Shown: positions 25,444 through 34,671, counted from the first letter of the stretch. The stretch: DNA of 64,000 nt from Sphaerisporangium sp039871875 (GCF_039871875.1 NZ_JBDPMD010000045.1:13981-77980); one strand, 5' to 3'. A program made the numbers and translations. The notes: generated by a model from the sequence alone, not told the origin.

Positions 25444-25821
25444 ATGTCGTTCGACCGGCACCTCGCCGAAATCGCCCGGGAGTTCCCTGACTGGACCATC
25501 TGGCGTAGCGATGCCGGACGGTGGTGGGCCACCCGGCACCACCCTCTCAGCGACGCCGAACGCAAGGCCGGCTGCGCCATGACCATCGACGCCGACGACC
25601 CGGCGGGGCTGCGCCTCGGTCTGCTGGAACAACAGGGATGCATGTCCACCGCCCACCGCGCCCCGGCCGCGGCCGGGCCCGCCGTCGAGCCGTCCCGCCC
25701 GCCGCCACCCGTGACGCCGTCCACCGGCCCGGCCGCCGTGGGGGCGGCCGGGCCGGACCAGGAGCCCCCCGCTCCCGGCCCGGACGACGCGGAACCCGAC
25801 GGCACGACACCGCCACCCTGA
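25444..25821 (+). CDS. Small hypothetical protein with proline-rich tail
   Basis: 125 residues. The first 65 residues form a compact, Trp-rich domain (REFPDWTIWRSDAGRWWATR) that looks folded. The remainder is Pro/Ala-rich and probably disordered. ATG at 25444 with AGGG eight bases ahead; a GTG nine bases earlier is possible. Similar short domains recur in actinobacteria in my memory, but no function is known to me. Confidence 0.65.
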   Translation: MSFDRHLAEIAREFPDWTIWRSDAGRWWATRHHPLSDAERKAGCAMTIDADDPAGLRLGLLEQQGCMSTAHRAPAAAGPAVEPSRPPPPVTPSTGPAAVGAAGPDQEPPAPGPDDAEPDGTTPPP

Positions 25822-25945
25822 GACCTCGCCGGCCGCTTCGCGCGGACGGCAGGCGCGTAAACCTCCGACCCGATCGGGGGCGAAGGTTTCCGCGACACCG
25901 CCCGGCGGGCCCACGGGGTCTGCTCCCGTGGGCCCTCAGGCGTCC

Positions 25946-27268
25946 CTACGGGGCGTCGGCCGGCCGGGCGGGCTTCTCGAAGAAGCCACGGGCCCGGGCG
26001 GGCGAGTCGGAGGAGTCGTAGAGGGAGTCGCGGACGTCGCGGGTGTCGTCACCGGGGTCGAGCGACTCGAACGGGCCGCGGGCCGCGTGCACGCCCGGGG
26101 TGTCGTCGGCAGGCGCGCCGTCCACGGGGGACGGGGCGTCCTTCCCGAAGTCGCGGGAATCGTCGCCGTGGTCCGTCCCGCCCTTGCCGAAGGCGGGGGC
26201 GTCCTTCTCGTGGTCCGGCTCACCCGTGCCGAAGGCGGAGGCGTCCTTGCCGAAGTCCGGCTCGTCGGCGGTGAAGCCGCCGAACCGGTCGTCGACGTCG
26301 TAGGGCGCGTCGGCCGGGGTCTCGGGGGACTCGCCGTCCTTGGCGGCGGCCTCTTCCGTCTTCGCGGCCTTCTCGGACACCGGGGCGTCCTGGTCGCCCG
26401 GGTCGTCCACCGTGCCGATGACCGGGCGCGGCGGGAGCACAGAAGCCTCGTCGATCAGCGGGCCCGCGGAGTTCTCGCGCTGCAGCAGGTCGGTCAGCAC
26501 CGTGCCCATCTCGTTGAGGCGCCGCACGACCTCGGTGTGGGTGTCGGTGAGGAACGTCACCCGTCGGCCGGTGTGGTCGTCCAGGGACGTCGCCCGCCGC
26601 TGTGCGGAGCTCAGCATGTCGGCCGCCTCGGCCTTGGCGGACTTCAGCGTGGCCTCCGACTCGGCGCGCGCGGACGTCAGCGTGGCCTCGGCCTCGGCGT
26701 TGGCGTCGCTGATCAGCTTCTCGGCGTCGCGCTGCGCGGAGGTCAGGGTGCGGTCGGCCTCGGCGCGGGCGGCACGCAGCGTCTCCTCCGACTCCTGGCG
26801 CGCCGCGCCCAGCGTCTCCTCGGCGTCCGACCCGGCCTGGGCCAGCAGGCGCTCGGCAGAGGTGGTGGCCTCGTGCACGCGGCGCTCGGCCTCGGCCTGC
26901 GCGGCGGAAAGGATGCGCTCGGACTCGGCCGCGGCGTCCTCACGCACCTTGGCGGCGTCGTCGTCGGCTGCCTGGCGCTTGGCGCGGGCCTCCTCCTCGC
27001 CGAGCTTGAGGATGGCGCTCAGCCGCTCGCCGATCTCGTCGTAGTCCTGGGGCGCCTCCGCGAGGCGACGGCGGGCCTCCGCCAGCTCCACCCGGCCCTG
27101 CTCGGCCTGATCGATGGCACGTGCCAGCCGCTCCTCGAGGTCGCGGATCTGGTTGCGCATGCGGGTCATGTGATCGTGGACCTGGCGACGGCTGTATCCG
27201 CGCATCACCACCTCGAAGCCGAGGTCCTCGTGCATCATGTCGGGAAAGCTGTCGTGCTGGTTCGTCAT
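25946..27268 (-). CDS. DivIVA/FilP-like coiled-coil protein
   Basis: 440 residues from the ATG at 27268. Residues about 15-50 (DLGFEVVMRGYSRRQVHDHM) are the DivIVA-like N-terminal module found in Scy and FilP. Residues about 50-260 are a long Ala/Glu-rich coiled coil with repeating AxAEAExxLxxA units. The C-terminal 170 residues are acidic, with several DFGKDA-like repeats, and probably disordered. Such proteins organise polar growth and the apical cytoskeleton of filamentous actinomycetes. Divergent from the carbonic-anhydrase gene. Confidence 0.87.
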   Translation of the reverse strand: MTNQHDSFPDMMHEDLGFEVVMRGYSRRQVHDHMTRMRNQIRDLEERLARAIDQAEQGRVELAEARRRLAEAPQDYDEIGERLSAILKLGEEEARAKRQAADDDAAKVREDAAAESERILSAAQAEAERRVHEATTSAERLLAQAGSDAEETLGAARQESEETLRAARAEADRTLTSAQRDAEKLISDANAEAEATLTSARAESEATLKSAKAEAADMLSSAQRRATSLDDHTGRRVTFLTDTHTEVVRRLNEMGTVLTDLLQRENSAGPLIDEASVLPPRPVIGTVDDPGDQDAPVSEKAAKTEEAAAKDGESPETPADAPYDVDDRFGGFTADEPDFGKDASAFGTGEPDHEKDAPAFGKGGTDHGDDSRDFGKDAPSPVDGAPADDTPGVHAARGPFESLDPGDDTRDVRDSLYDSSDSPARARGFFEKPARPADAP

Positions 27269-27427
27269 GGCTGAGCCCTGGGGGTCTGGATGCGGGTGTG
27301 TGGGGGTGTTCACGTCAGGACACGACTTTCCTGCGATCGGCCGCGCTCCGCAACCCGAACGGCCGACGTCCCGGCACGGCGTGCGGCCCGGGACCGCGCC
27401 GCCTCCGGCGTGACATCATGACGAATC

Positions 27428-27997
27428 ATGTCTGAGCCGACCGGGCCCGCCCCGCACGCCGTGCCGTACGTCGCCGCGCTCGGCGTCGCCGTACCCTCCG
27501 TGCACCCGGAAGCCTACGTGGCGCCCACCGCCGTCGTCGTGGGCCGGGTGCGTCTCGGCCGGGCCACGAGCGTGTGGTACGGCTCGGTGCTGCGCGGCGA
27601 CGACGAAACCATCGACGTGGGCGAGGAGTGCAACATCCAGGACCTGTGCTGCCTGCACGCCGACCCCGGGTCGCCCGCCGTGCTGGAGGACCGCGTGAGC
27701 CTCGGTCACCGCGCCACGGTGCACGGCGCCCACGTGGAGACGGGCGCTTTGGTCGGCATCGGCGCCATCGTGCTGAACGGGGCGCGCGTCGGCGCGGGCT
27801 CCCTGGTCGCGGCCGGCTGCGTGATCGGGCCGGGCAAGCAGATCCCCGCCGGCGTGCTGGTCGCCGGCATCCCCGGCAGGGTGGTCCGCGACCTCACCGA
27901 CGCCGACCGCGACTCGTTCGCCCGCACCCCGGCCAACTACATGGCCAAGGCCGTGCTCCACCGCACCGCCCGGCCCCTGCCGTACACGGCGGAGTGA
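27428..27997 (+). CDS. Gamma-carbonic-anhydrase-family protein
   Basis: 189 residues with a left-handed beta-helix of hexapeptide repeats (VAPTAVVVGRVRLG; TGALVGIGAIVLNGARVG). The His residues in CLHAD and SLGHRATVHGA fit the three zinc ligands of the family (YrdA/PaaY/CaiE type). Active carbonic anhydrase is one possibility; many members have unknown activity. The ATG is close to the 3' end of a divergent promoter region. The next gene follows 42 bp downstream. Confidence 0.9.
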   Translation: MSEPTGPAPHAVPYVAALGVAVPSVHPEAYVAPTAVVVGRVRLGRATSVWYGSVLRGDDETIDVGEECNIQDLCCLHADPGSPAVLEDRVSLGHRATVHGAHVETGALVGIGAIVLNGARVGAGSLVAAGCVIGPGKQIPAGVLVAGIPGRVVRDLTDADRDSFARTPANYMAKAVLHRTARPLPYTAE

Positions 27998-28039
27998 CAC
28001 CCCGGGATCGCGGACCCTCCCGGCAGTAGCATTGCCGCC

Positions 28040-29392
28040 GTGCAGTGGGATCCTTTCGACGCCATCGAACGGGATGTCCGCGCCATGGTGGCGGACCCGC
28101 GGTGGGCGGACGTCCCGGCTTCCACGCAGACGCAGGCGATGGCGGCGCGGCTGCTCGCCACGCCGGACGGCGCGTGCTGGCTGTTCGGGGCGCACGCGCG
28201 GTGGTACCGCCACGACGGCACCGACGGGTTGTGGCACCTGGCGGCCCCGCCGTTCTCCGACGACGCGCGCTCGGCGGCCCGGCCCGCCTACCCGGCGCCC
28301 GCCGTGCCCGAGCACCTGCTGCCCCGCGCCGCCCACCTCGCCTTCGACCGCGGGTCGGTGCAGGCGTTCGTCGGGCCTGACGTACCGCGCGCGATCACCG
28401 AGAGCGTGCGCGGGCTGCTGGACGCGCAGCGCGGCCTCCGCGGCGAGTTCCTCGGGGTCGCGGGGCCGCTCAGCGAGGCGTTCTACAACGACGTCCCCGC
28501 CCCGGTGGCGATGGTCTGGGGCACGATCATGTGGTGCGCCTACGCCCCGGCGTTCGACGGCAACGAGGTGCTGCTGTCGATGTTCGGCGAGTTCCTCGCC
28601 CGTCCACTGCCGGGCGACGACTGGGTGCGGTGGCTGCCGCCGGTGCCGCTGTCCGCGCTGATCGAGATGTACGCCGGCCCGCTGGCCCGGGGCGCGCAGG
28701 GCGCCGCGCTGCGCCTCGCGGGGCTCGCGGCGTCGACGGCCAGGGTGCTGCGCTCCGACCCGCGCTTCGCCCCCCGCGCCGAGGCGCTGCTCACGATGGT
28801 GGAGCCGCTGGCGGCCCGGCCGTGGCTGGACCACCACGCCAGGGACGCCGCCACGCTGCACCGCACGTGGCTGGCCCGCTGCCCCGCCCACCTGGCGCCA
28901 GCCGTGCTGCCGGAGACGGCGCCGGGGGAGCACTTCAGGCACGTGCTGTACGACCTGGTGCAGGCCCTGGCGTTCGTCGGCGGCCAGGGCGGCGATCCCC
29001 GTGCGACGGCCGCGGCGCTGCTCGCCGCCGACGTGCAGACGGTCGCGCCCGAGGCCGCGGGGCGGCTGGACCCGTGGCTGGACGCCGAGTCGCGCCGCAC
29101 GTACCAGACCGCGTTGTCGGCGCCGGAGGACCCCCTGCGCGACTGCTGGCCGCGCGCGGGCGAGCCGGCCCCGGACCTGCTGCCGCCGGACCGCGCGTCG
29201 GCGGCGGCGCTGCTCGGCGCGGGGTACGCCACGGGCCTCGCGTGGTGCCGGCTGACCGGCACCGAGCCGCCCGCCCACGGGTTCCCGGTGTCCGCCGCCA
29301 CGGTCCGGTGCCTGATCCATCAGCGGGACGACCCCGCGGACCCATTACCTGGAGTCCCAGATGTCTCGCCGGAATGGATACGTCACTCCTGA
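28040..29392 (+). CDS. Unknown 450-residue protein
   Basis: 450 residues starting at GTG. Largely alpha-helical by composition, with many Ala/Leu/Arg; a central NDVPAPVAMVWGTIMWCAY stretch is conserved-looking. No signal peptide or known catalytic motif. A TAGCAT hexamer (28027-28032) ends seven bases before the GTG and no ribosome-binding site exists, so a leaderless mRNA is likely. Not recognised. Confidence 0.7.
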   Translation: MQWDPFDAIERDVRAMVADPRWADVPASTQTQAMAARLLATPDGACWLFGAHARWYRHDGTDGLWHLAAPPFSDDARSAARPAYPAPAVPEHLLPRAAHLAFDRGSVQAFVGPDVPRAITESVRGLLDAQRGLRGEFLGVAGPLSEAFYNDVPAPVAMVWGTIMWCAYAPAFDGNEVLLSMFGEFLARPLPGDDWVRWLPPVPLSALIEMYAGPLARGAQGAALRLAGLAASTARVLRSDPRFAPRAEALLTMVEPLAARPWLDHHARDAATLHRTWLARCPAHLAPAVLPETAPGEHFRHVLYDLVQALAFVGGQGGDPRATAAALLAADVQTVAPEAAGRLDPWLDAESRRTYQTALSAPEDPLRDCWPRAGEPAPDLLPPDRASAAALLGAGYATGLAWCRLTGTEPPAHGFPVSAATVRCLIHQRDDPADPLPGVPDVSPEWIRHS

Positions 29393-29623
29393 CGAGCTTG
29401 GGCCTACGCAAACAGGTTATTGGGCTATTTTTTACTTACTTCGCGTATATCATTCCCCGCCCTCCTATCAGGGGTTTTGACGGAATTGTGATCTCGGAAC
29501 CGGGAAATGGTCTCCACAGGGACACGGGAGGGTCTGGCGAATGGTCACGATGGGCCATGTCGTCGAATGCCGCCCGGTCGTAACCTCGAAGTGGGTGTGG
29601 GCTGCGGAAGGAAGGACGACGCG
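29393..29623. other. A+T-rich intergenic segment
   Basis: Bases about 29410-29455 (…GGGCTATTTTTTACTTACTT…) are strikingly A+T-rich for this genome. A short CCCC/GGGG hairpin followed by TTTT (29453-29478) could terminate the preceding gene. No open frame is convincing. Confidence 0.4.
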
Positions 29624-29785
29624 GTGGGGCACGACAACCTGGACTCACGGGTCCATGACCGTGTCGCGTTGGACGAGATCGCGCTCTACGCGGAGGTGCT
29701 CAGCGCCGTCGCTGTCAGCGAACGCGAGCTGACATTGGATGAGCTCGACAACGCGCTCGGATTGCGCACTTCGGTGAGTCACTGA
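29624..29785 (+). CDS. Small hypothetical protein (53 residues)
   Basis: GTG at 29624 with GGAAGGA seven to eight bases upstream. The product has an amphipathic segment VALDEIALYAEVLSAVAVSE followed by a second helix ELTLDELDNALGL, a pattern I have seen in short actinobacterial regulatory proteins (memory, unchecked). A clear terminator follows at 29803. Function unknown. Confidence 0.55.
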   Translation: MGHDNLDSRVHDRVALDEIALYAEVLSAVAVSERELTLDELDNALGLRTSVSH

Positions 29786-30065
29786 AGGAGCTCGCAGAAC
29801 TGGTCCCGGACTCCCTGGGAGTTCGGGACGGTTTTGCGAAGAGACCCCCCGCTCGCGACACCCGCGCCGCCATCGGACTAGTCCTCACGGGCCGCCGGAC
29901 CCATGAGAGCCCACGCGGCGCACTACTGCCGAACCAGCGCCGAACTAGCCCGCCGGCTAGGCCTGTTTTCCGCACGAGCCCGAGCGCCCCTGATCAGGTG
30001 TCGTGCGACATCCGGTGCGGTGAGTGATCGGTCCAGGTCGCCGAGGGCGAGGTCGGAGAACGGGG
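29786..30065. other. Intergenic region with terminator, otherwise empty
   Basis: 280 bp containing the terminator at 29803-29829. No further gene or motif was recognised. Confidence 0.5.
29803..29835 (+). terminator. Intrinsic terminator after the 53-residue gene
   Basis: 12-bp stem from 29803-29814 to 29818-29829 (one G-U pair) around a three-base loop, followed by GGTTTT. It supports the small gene upstream being transcribed. Confidence 0.7.
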
Positions 30066-30347
30066 CTAGGACCTGACCAGCCTGGCGATCGCCGCCGAGG
30101 CTTCCTTGACCTTCGCCTCGGCCTCCGGGCCGCCCGCGCTGATCGCGTCGGTCACGCAGTGGCCGATGTGGTCCTCCAGCAAGCCGAGCGCCACGGCCTG
30201 GAGCGCACGGGTGGCCGCGGACACCTGGGTCAGCACGTCGATGCAGTAGGCGTCCTCCTCCACCATGCGCTGAAGCCCCCGGATCTGGCCCTCGATCCGG
30301 CGAAGCCTGGTGAGATAGGCCTGCTTGTCGGCGCTGTACCCATGCAT
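30066..30347 (-). CDS. csoR: CsoR-family copper-sensing repressor
   Basis: 93 residues from the ATG at 30347; a GTG at 30356 would add three residues. Helical DUF156 fold with RLRRIEGQIRGLQRM and Cys35, His60 and Cys64 spaced as in Mycobacterium CsoR (Cys36, His61, Cys65), the Cu(I) ligands. Copper binding releases the repressor from DNA. The probable operator at 30357-30375 lies just ahead of the gene. No copper ATPase or chaperone gene is adjacent, so it may act at a distance or on itself only. Confidence 0.92.
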   Translation of the reverse strand: MHGYSADKQAYLTRLRRIEGQIRGLQRMVEEDAYCIDVLTQVSAATRALQAVALGLLEDHIGHCVTDAISAGGPEAEAKVKEASAAIARLVRS

Positions 30348-30356
30348 ACCGCCCAC

Positions 30357-30375
30357 GATACCTGTTCGGGGTATC
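30357..30375 (-). promoter_or_regulatory. Probable CsoR operator
   Basis: GATACC-TGTTCGG-GGTATC: six-base perfect arms with seven-base spacer; on the minus strand it reads GATACCCCGAACAGGTATC, resembling the TACCCC/GGGGTA pattern of CsoR operators. It fills the entire 19-bp gap between the glycosyltransferase stop and the csoR GTG. Confidence 0.6.
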
Positions 30376-31452
30376 TCAGCGGGTGCGCAAACGCTCCACC
30401 AGTTCCTCCCAGCGCGCCGCGACGACGGACGCCTCGTGCGCGGCCGCGGCCTCCCTGGCGCCGGCCGCCAGCATCATGCGGCGCCGCCCGTCGTCGATCA
30501 GCGCGAGCAGTGCCGACGCGTACGCCTGGAGCTCCTGCTCGCCCCGGGAGACCAGCACGCTGTCCCGCCCGGCGGTGACGAACTCCCCCGGCCCGCGGGT
30601 GCCCTCGAACCCCACCACGGGCACGCCGCAGGCGAGCGCCTCGATCACCGTCATGCCGGGCGACTCGGCGTGCGAGGTGACGGCCACGATGGACGCCTTG
30701 GCGAACTCCCCCTGCAGGTCGGGCGTGATGCCCATGAAGTACACGTTGTTGTGCAGGCTGAGGTCGCCGACCAGCGCGCGCAGCCGCTTCTCCTCCGGGC
30801 CGCCGCCGTACAGGCGCAGCCGCCAGTCGGGGCGCTTGTCGGCCACGATGGCGAACGCGCGGATCAGCGTGTCGAACGCCTTGCCGGGCAGCCACCGCCC
30901 GCCCGCCGACACGATGCGGTTGTCCATGCGCGACCTCGGCCACGGGCCGCGCGGCAGGGCGTCCGGGATGACCTCGACCGGCGGGCCCTCGCCGTCGAGC
31001 AGCCGCAGGAACTCGTCCTTGGTGGTCTCGGTGGACGCGACGACGGCGTCGAGCTTGGGGTAGAACCGTCGCACCGCGCCAGGGATGGACGGCCGGCTCC
31101 ACTCACGGGTCAGCCGCACCACGTCGCGGGACACGTGCCGGGCCGCCTGCACACCGAGGCTCGCCCGGGTCGTGACCAGCACGTCCGCCCGCAGGCCGCG
31201 CAGGGTGCGCCACAGGGCCATCTCGGTGCGCATCTGGCCGCGGGGCAGCAGGTGGCGCACCCCGGGCCGTGCGTCCACCAGCCAGCGCACCGTGATCTTG
31301 GGGTCGATGGGGAAGAACGGCGCCTCCCGCACCCTGCGGACGCTGACGATCTGCACGTCGTGCCGCGTCGCCAGCTCGGCGGCGAGGTTGAGCACGGCCC
31401 TGGTGTCGCCACGCATCCCGTAAGCCGAGGGGAGCAGGAAGCAGATCCTCAT
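30376..31452 (-). CDS. GT4-family glycosyltransferase
   Basis: 358 residues. N-terminal Rossmann-like domain (MRICFLLPSAYGMRGDTRAV) and a C-terminal GT-B domain with GGRWLPGKAFDTLIRAF and HAESPGMTVIEALACGVPVV, the Glu-x7-Glu donor site of retaining GT4 enzymes. It transfers a sugar from an NDP-sugar to an unknown acceptor, probably for surface glycans. Start ATG overlaps the stop of the preceding gene (ATGA), so the two form an operon. Confidence 0.92.
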   Translation of the reverse strand: MRICFLLPSAYGMRGDTRAVLNLAAELATRHDVQIVSVRRVREAPFFPIDPKITVRWLVDARPGVRHLLPRGQMRTEMALWRTLRGLRADVLVTTRASLGVQAARHVSRDVVRLTREWSRPSIPGAVRRFYPKLDAVVASTETTKDEFLRLLDGEGPPVEVIPDALPRGPWPRSRMDNRIVSAGGRWLPGKAFDTLIRAFAIVADKRPDWRLRLYGGGPEEKRLRALVGDLSLHNNVYFMGITPDLQGEFAKASIVAVTSHAESPGMTVIEALACGVPVVGFEGTRGPGEFVTAGRDSVLVSRGEQELQAYASALLALIDDGRRRMMLAAGAREAAAAHEASVVAARWEELVERLRTR

Positions 31453-32258
31453 CCGCCCACCTCGAGGCGCAGCTCGTCGTCCGCGGTGTAGCAGGGCCGG
31501 ATCGGCACGCCGTCCACCTCGGTGTCGGGGTACTGCACCCGGCGGCGTTTGCCGTCCACGTCGTCGATGCGGGCGCCGAGCGGCAGCGGCTCCGTCAGGC
31601 CGTCCACCTCCAGCGACGGTTTCCACAGGCCCTCGTACTCGGGTGTGGCGGCGAGCACGTCGCACAGCGACAGGGCGGCGTGGAACCGCACACCCTGCAC
31701 CGTCGCGGCGGCGGTCACCACGCCGTCGGGGCCGGCCGGGGGCCGCAGCGCGAGGCGGGCGGGCCGGTGGGCGTCGTCGTCGGTGAAGCCGGTGTACGCC
31801 AGCAGGCCGGTGACCTCGAAACGGCCCTCGCGGAACCACACGGCGCGGACGTCGGCCACCGGGTCGGCCGCGACGACGCGCAGCGCCAGGTAGCCGTTCA
31901 GCGTGCGGTAGGCGCGGTACGCCAGGGTGCGGCGGCTGAGCGCGTAGGCGTCCAGGCGGTCCAGCGAGAAACCGGGGTCCACGCAGTGCACGCGGGTGCG
32001 GCCGCCCCTGCCGGGCTCGCCGTTCTCCAGGTAGGTGTCCCAGCGGCCGGGGCCGAGCGCGAGAGGGGCCAGGGAGACCGCCACCGACACGTCGTGCGCC
32101 TCCGCGCCCGGCGTGCCGAGCACCACCGTGCTCTCCGCGCCGCTGCCCCGCTGCCGTAACACCAGCCGCGTGCCTTCGGGAAGGGGCTCCTCGATGGCAA
32201 GGCGAAGCGAGAGGACGTCGGCCATGGTGACCTCGGCATCGGTAACGACAACGCGCAC
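31449..32258 (-). CDS. Hypothetical protein coupled to the glycosyltransferase
   Basis: 269 residues from a GTG that follows GGAGGGGG. Strand-rich sequence (MADVLSLRLAIEEPLPEGTRLVL, split as MADVLSLRLAIEEP and LPEGTRLVL), no membrane segment or catalytic motif I recognise. Similar proteins are found beside polymer-modifying transferases in actinobacteria (memory). It is translationally coupled to the glycosyltransferase, which suggests shared glycan work. Confidence 0.62.
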   Translation of the reverse strand: MRVVVTDAEVTMADVLSLRLAIEEPLPEGTRLVLRQRGSGAESTVVLGTPGAEAHDVSVAVSLAPLALGPGRWDTYLENGEPGRGGRTRVHCVDPGFSLDRLDAYALSRRTLAYRAYRTLNGYLALRVVAADPVADVRAVWFREGRFEVTGLLAYTGFTDDDAHRPARLALRPPAGPDGVVTAAATVQGVRFHAALSLCDVLAATPEYEGLWKPSLEVDGLTEPLPLGARIDDVDGKRRRVQYPDTEVDGVPIRPCYTADDELRLEVGG

Positions 32259-32352
32259 CGGCGCCCCCTCCCCGTCGATTGAGCCGCGACGTTGAGGTTA
32301 CCGTGATTTCTCTGTTATGTGGAGAAAGGGTTTCGGGCCCGCCGCCGGGCGT

Positions 32353-34500
32353 TCAGGCGGTGGTCGTCCCACCTTTCACAGAGGTCACTAGAAGCTGCGC
32401 GACGTCCACGACCTCCAGCGTCTCCTTGGCCTCGCCGCTGTTCTTCTTCTCGTTGATCGCGTCGCCGAGCATCACGAGGCAGAAGGGGCACGCCGTGGAC
32501 ACGCGGTCGGGATCGGTGGTGAGCGCCTCGTCCACCCGTTCGGTGTTGATGCGCTTGCCGATGCGCTCCTCCATCCACATGCGCGCCCCGCCCGCGCCGC
32601 AGCAGAACCCGCGGTCCTTGCAGCGGTGCATCTCCTGGGACCGCACGCCGGGCACCTTGGCCATGATGTCGCGCGGCTGCGCGTACACCTTGTTGTGCCG
32701 GCCGAGGAAGCACGGGTCGTGGTAGGTGATCTTCTCCTCGATCGGGGTGACCGGGGTGAGCTTGCCGTCCTCCACGAGCTTGGCCAGCAACTGGGTGTGG
32801 TGCACCACCTCGAAGGCGCCGCCGAGCTGCGGGTACTCGTTGGCCAGGGTGTTGAAGCAGTGCGGGCAGGTGGCCACGATCTTGGTGACGCCCGCCTCGT
32901 TCAGCGTCTCGATGTTCTGCTGGGCGAGCATGTTGAACAGGAACTCCATGCCGAGACGCCGCGCCGGGTCGCCCGTGCAGGCCTCCATCGGGCCGAGCAC
33001 CCCGAAGCGCACGCCGGCCATGTGGAGCAGCTCGGCCACGGCCTTGGTGGTCTTCTTGGCGCGGTCCTCAAGAGCTCCCGCGCAGCCGACCCAGAAGAGG
33101 TACTCCATGTCCTCGGGCATCTTGTCCTCGATGACGGTGACCTCGATCGGGTCGATCTCGCGGGAGGCCAGCTCCTCGATCCACTCGGCCCGCTTCATCT
33201 CGGACATGCCCCACGGGTTGCCCTTGTTCTCCAGGTTCTTCAGCATCACGCCCGCCTCGGACGGGAAGCTGGACTCGATCATCACCTGGTAGCGGCGCAT
33301 GTCGATGATGTGGTCGATGTGCTCGATGTCCACCGGGCACTGCTCGACGCACGCGCCGCAGTTGGTGCAGGACCACAGGACGTCCGGGTGGATCACCCCG
33401 TTCTCGCCGACCAGCGGCTTGCCGGCCAGGGCGAGCACGTCCTCGGGGAGCTTCTCGCGCTCCTGCTCGGAGGCCAGCAGGTACGGCGCGATGGCGAACG
33501 CGTGGTCGCGCTGGTCGAGGATCAGCATCTTGGGCGACAGCGGCTTGCCGGTGTTCCACGCCGGGCACTGCGACTGGCAGCGGCCGCACTCGGTGCAGGT
33601 GTAGAAGTCGAGGAAACCCTTCCAGGTGGTGTCCTCCAGCTTGCCCCGGCCGAAGACGTCGGTGTCGGGGTCGGCCTCCTCGAAGTCGAGCACCTTGCCG
33701 TTGCTGCGCATCTCGGGCACGGCGCCGAGGCCGTCCGGACGGCGGGCGAACATGACGTTCAGCGGCGCGGTGCCGATGTGCAGGTGCTTGGAGTTGACCA
33801 CGATGACGAGGAACACCAGCATGACGCCGAGGTGCAGCAGCAGGCCGAAAGGTTCGAGCACCTCGTTGACGCCCTCGCCGAGGGGCCGCAGCAGCGCGGC
33901 CACGCCCTGTGAGGCGAAGGCGCCCGAGTCGTAGGGGAAGTTGCCGGTGTTGATCGCCGCGCCGCGGAACAGGAACAGCGACCAGATCACGTTGAAGATC
34001 ATGAACAGGATCAGCCAGGCGCCGCCGAGGTGCGAGCCGCTGAACCGGGAGTCGCGGCCGAGCTTCTTCGGCGAGTTGGCGACGCGGATGGCGGCGAAGC
34101 CGGCGAGGCCCGCGAGGCAGGCGACCGCGATGAGGTCCTGGAGGAACCCGAGCACCGGCCAGGTGCCGATCAGCGGGATGTGGAAGTCGGGAGTGCCGGT
34201 GACGGCGCCCTGGATCAGCGCGCCGTACGCCTCCAGGTAGACGGTCGCGAGGATCACGAACGCCCAGAACACCACGAAGTGGGCGACGCCCGAAGGCGTC
34301 CACTTCAGCAGCTTCTTCTGCCCGAACACCTCGACCAACTGGGCCTTTAGCTCGGCGCCGACGTTGTCCCTGGCGTAGGCGAGACGCTCAGGGGCGGGCT
34401 GGCCGCTCGTGGCGAGGCGCCGCAGGTAACGCACGCGGCGCCCGGCGATCGCTATCGCGGCGGCGGTCATGACCAGCCCGATGATCGCTACAAGGAGCAC
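32353..34500 (-). CDS. Membrane-bound Fe-S oxidoreductase of HdrD/CCG type
   Basis: 715 residues. The first 240 residues are a five- to six-helix membrane domain like nitrate-reductase gamma. Two 4Fe-4S motifs follow: CTECGRCQSQCP and CTNCGACVEQCP. The C-terminal half has two CCG repeats (MEACTGDPARR with CPHCFNT; RGFCCGAGGARMW with CPFC). This layout is shared with HdrDE-type and ETF-linked oxidoreductases that pass electrons from flavoproteins to quinone. The electron donor is not shown by the neighbours. GTG start with GGGAGG upstream. Downstream of a divergent region with tetR. Confidence 0.93.
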   Translation of the reverse strand: MLLVAIIGLVMTAAAIAIAGRRVRYLRRLATSGQPAPERLAYARDNVGAELKAQLVEVFGQKKLLKWTPSGVAHFVVFWAFVILATVYLEAYGALIQGAVTGTPDFHIPLIGTWPVLGFLQDLIAVACLAGLAGFAAIRVANSPKKLGRDSRFSGSHLGGAWLILFMIFNVIWSLFLFRGAAINTGNFPYDSGAFASQGVAALLRPLGEGVNEVLEPFGLLLHLGVMLVFLVIVVNSKHLHIGTAPLNVMFARRPDGLGAVPEMRSNGKVLDFEEADPDTDVFGRGKLEDTTWKGFLDFYTCTECGRCQSQCPAWNTGKPLSPKMLILDQRDHAFAIAPYLLASEQEREKLPEDVLALAGKPLVGENGVIHPDVLWSCTNCGACVEQCPVDIEHIDHIIDMRRYQVMIESSFPSEAGVMLKNLENKGNPWGMSEMKRAEWIEELASREIDPIEVTVIEDKMPEDMEYLFWVGCAGALEDRAKKTTKAVAELLHMAGVRFGVLGPMEACTGDPARRLGMEFLFNMLAQQNIETLNEAGVTKIVATCPHCFNTLANEYPQLGGAFEVVHHTQLLAKLVEDGKLTPVTPIEEKITYHDPCFLGRHNKVYAQPRDIMAKVPGVRSQEMHRCKDRGFCCGAGGARMWMEERIGKRINTERVDEALTTDPDRVSTACPFCLVMLGDAINEKKNSGEAKETLEVVDVAQLLVTSVKGGTTTA

Positions 34501-34671
34501 AGGCCCTCCCTATCTACGGCGTGGCCGCCCGGTCACCGCTCGTCTCCACCGGCCGGCACCCGAATAGTACCCGCGGGTAACTTATGGGCGTGACCGGCGG
34601 CTCACGCGGCGGCGATCGCTACCAGAACCGATACTAGAAGAGTGCTCTGGTGGCCGTCCCGGCAGGGGCGA

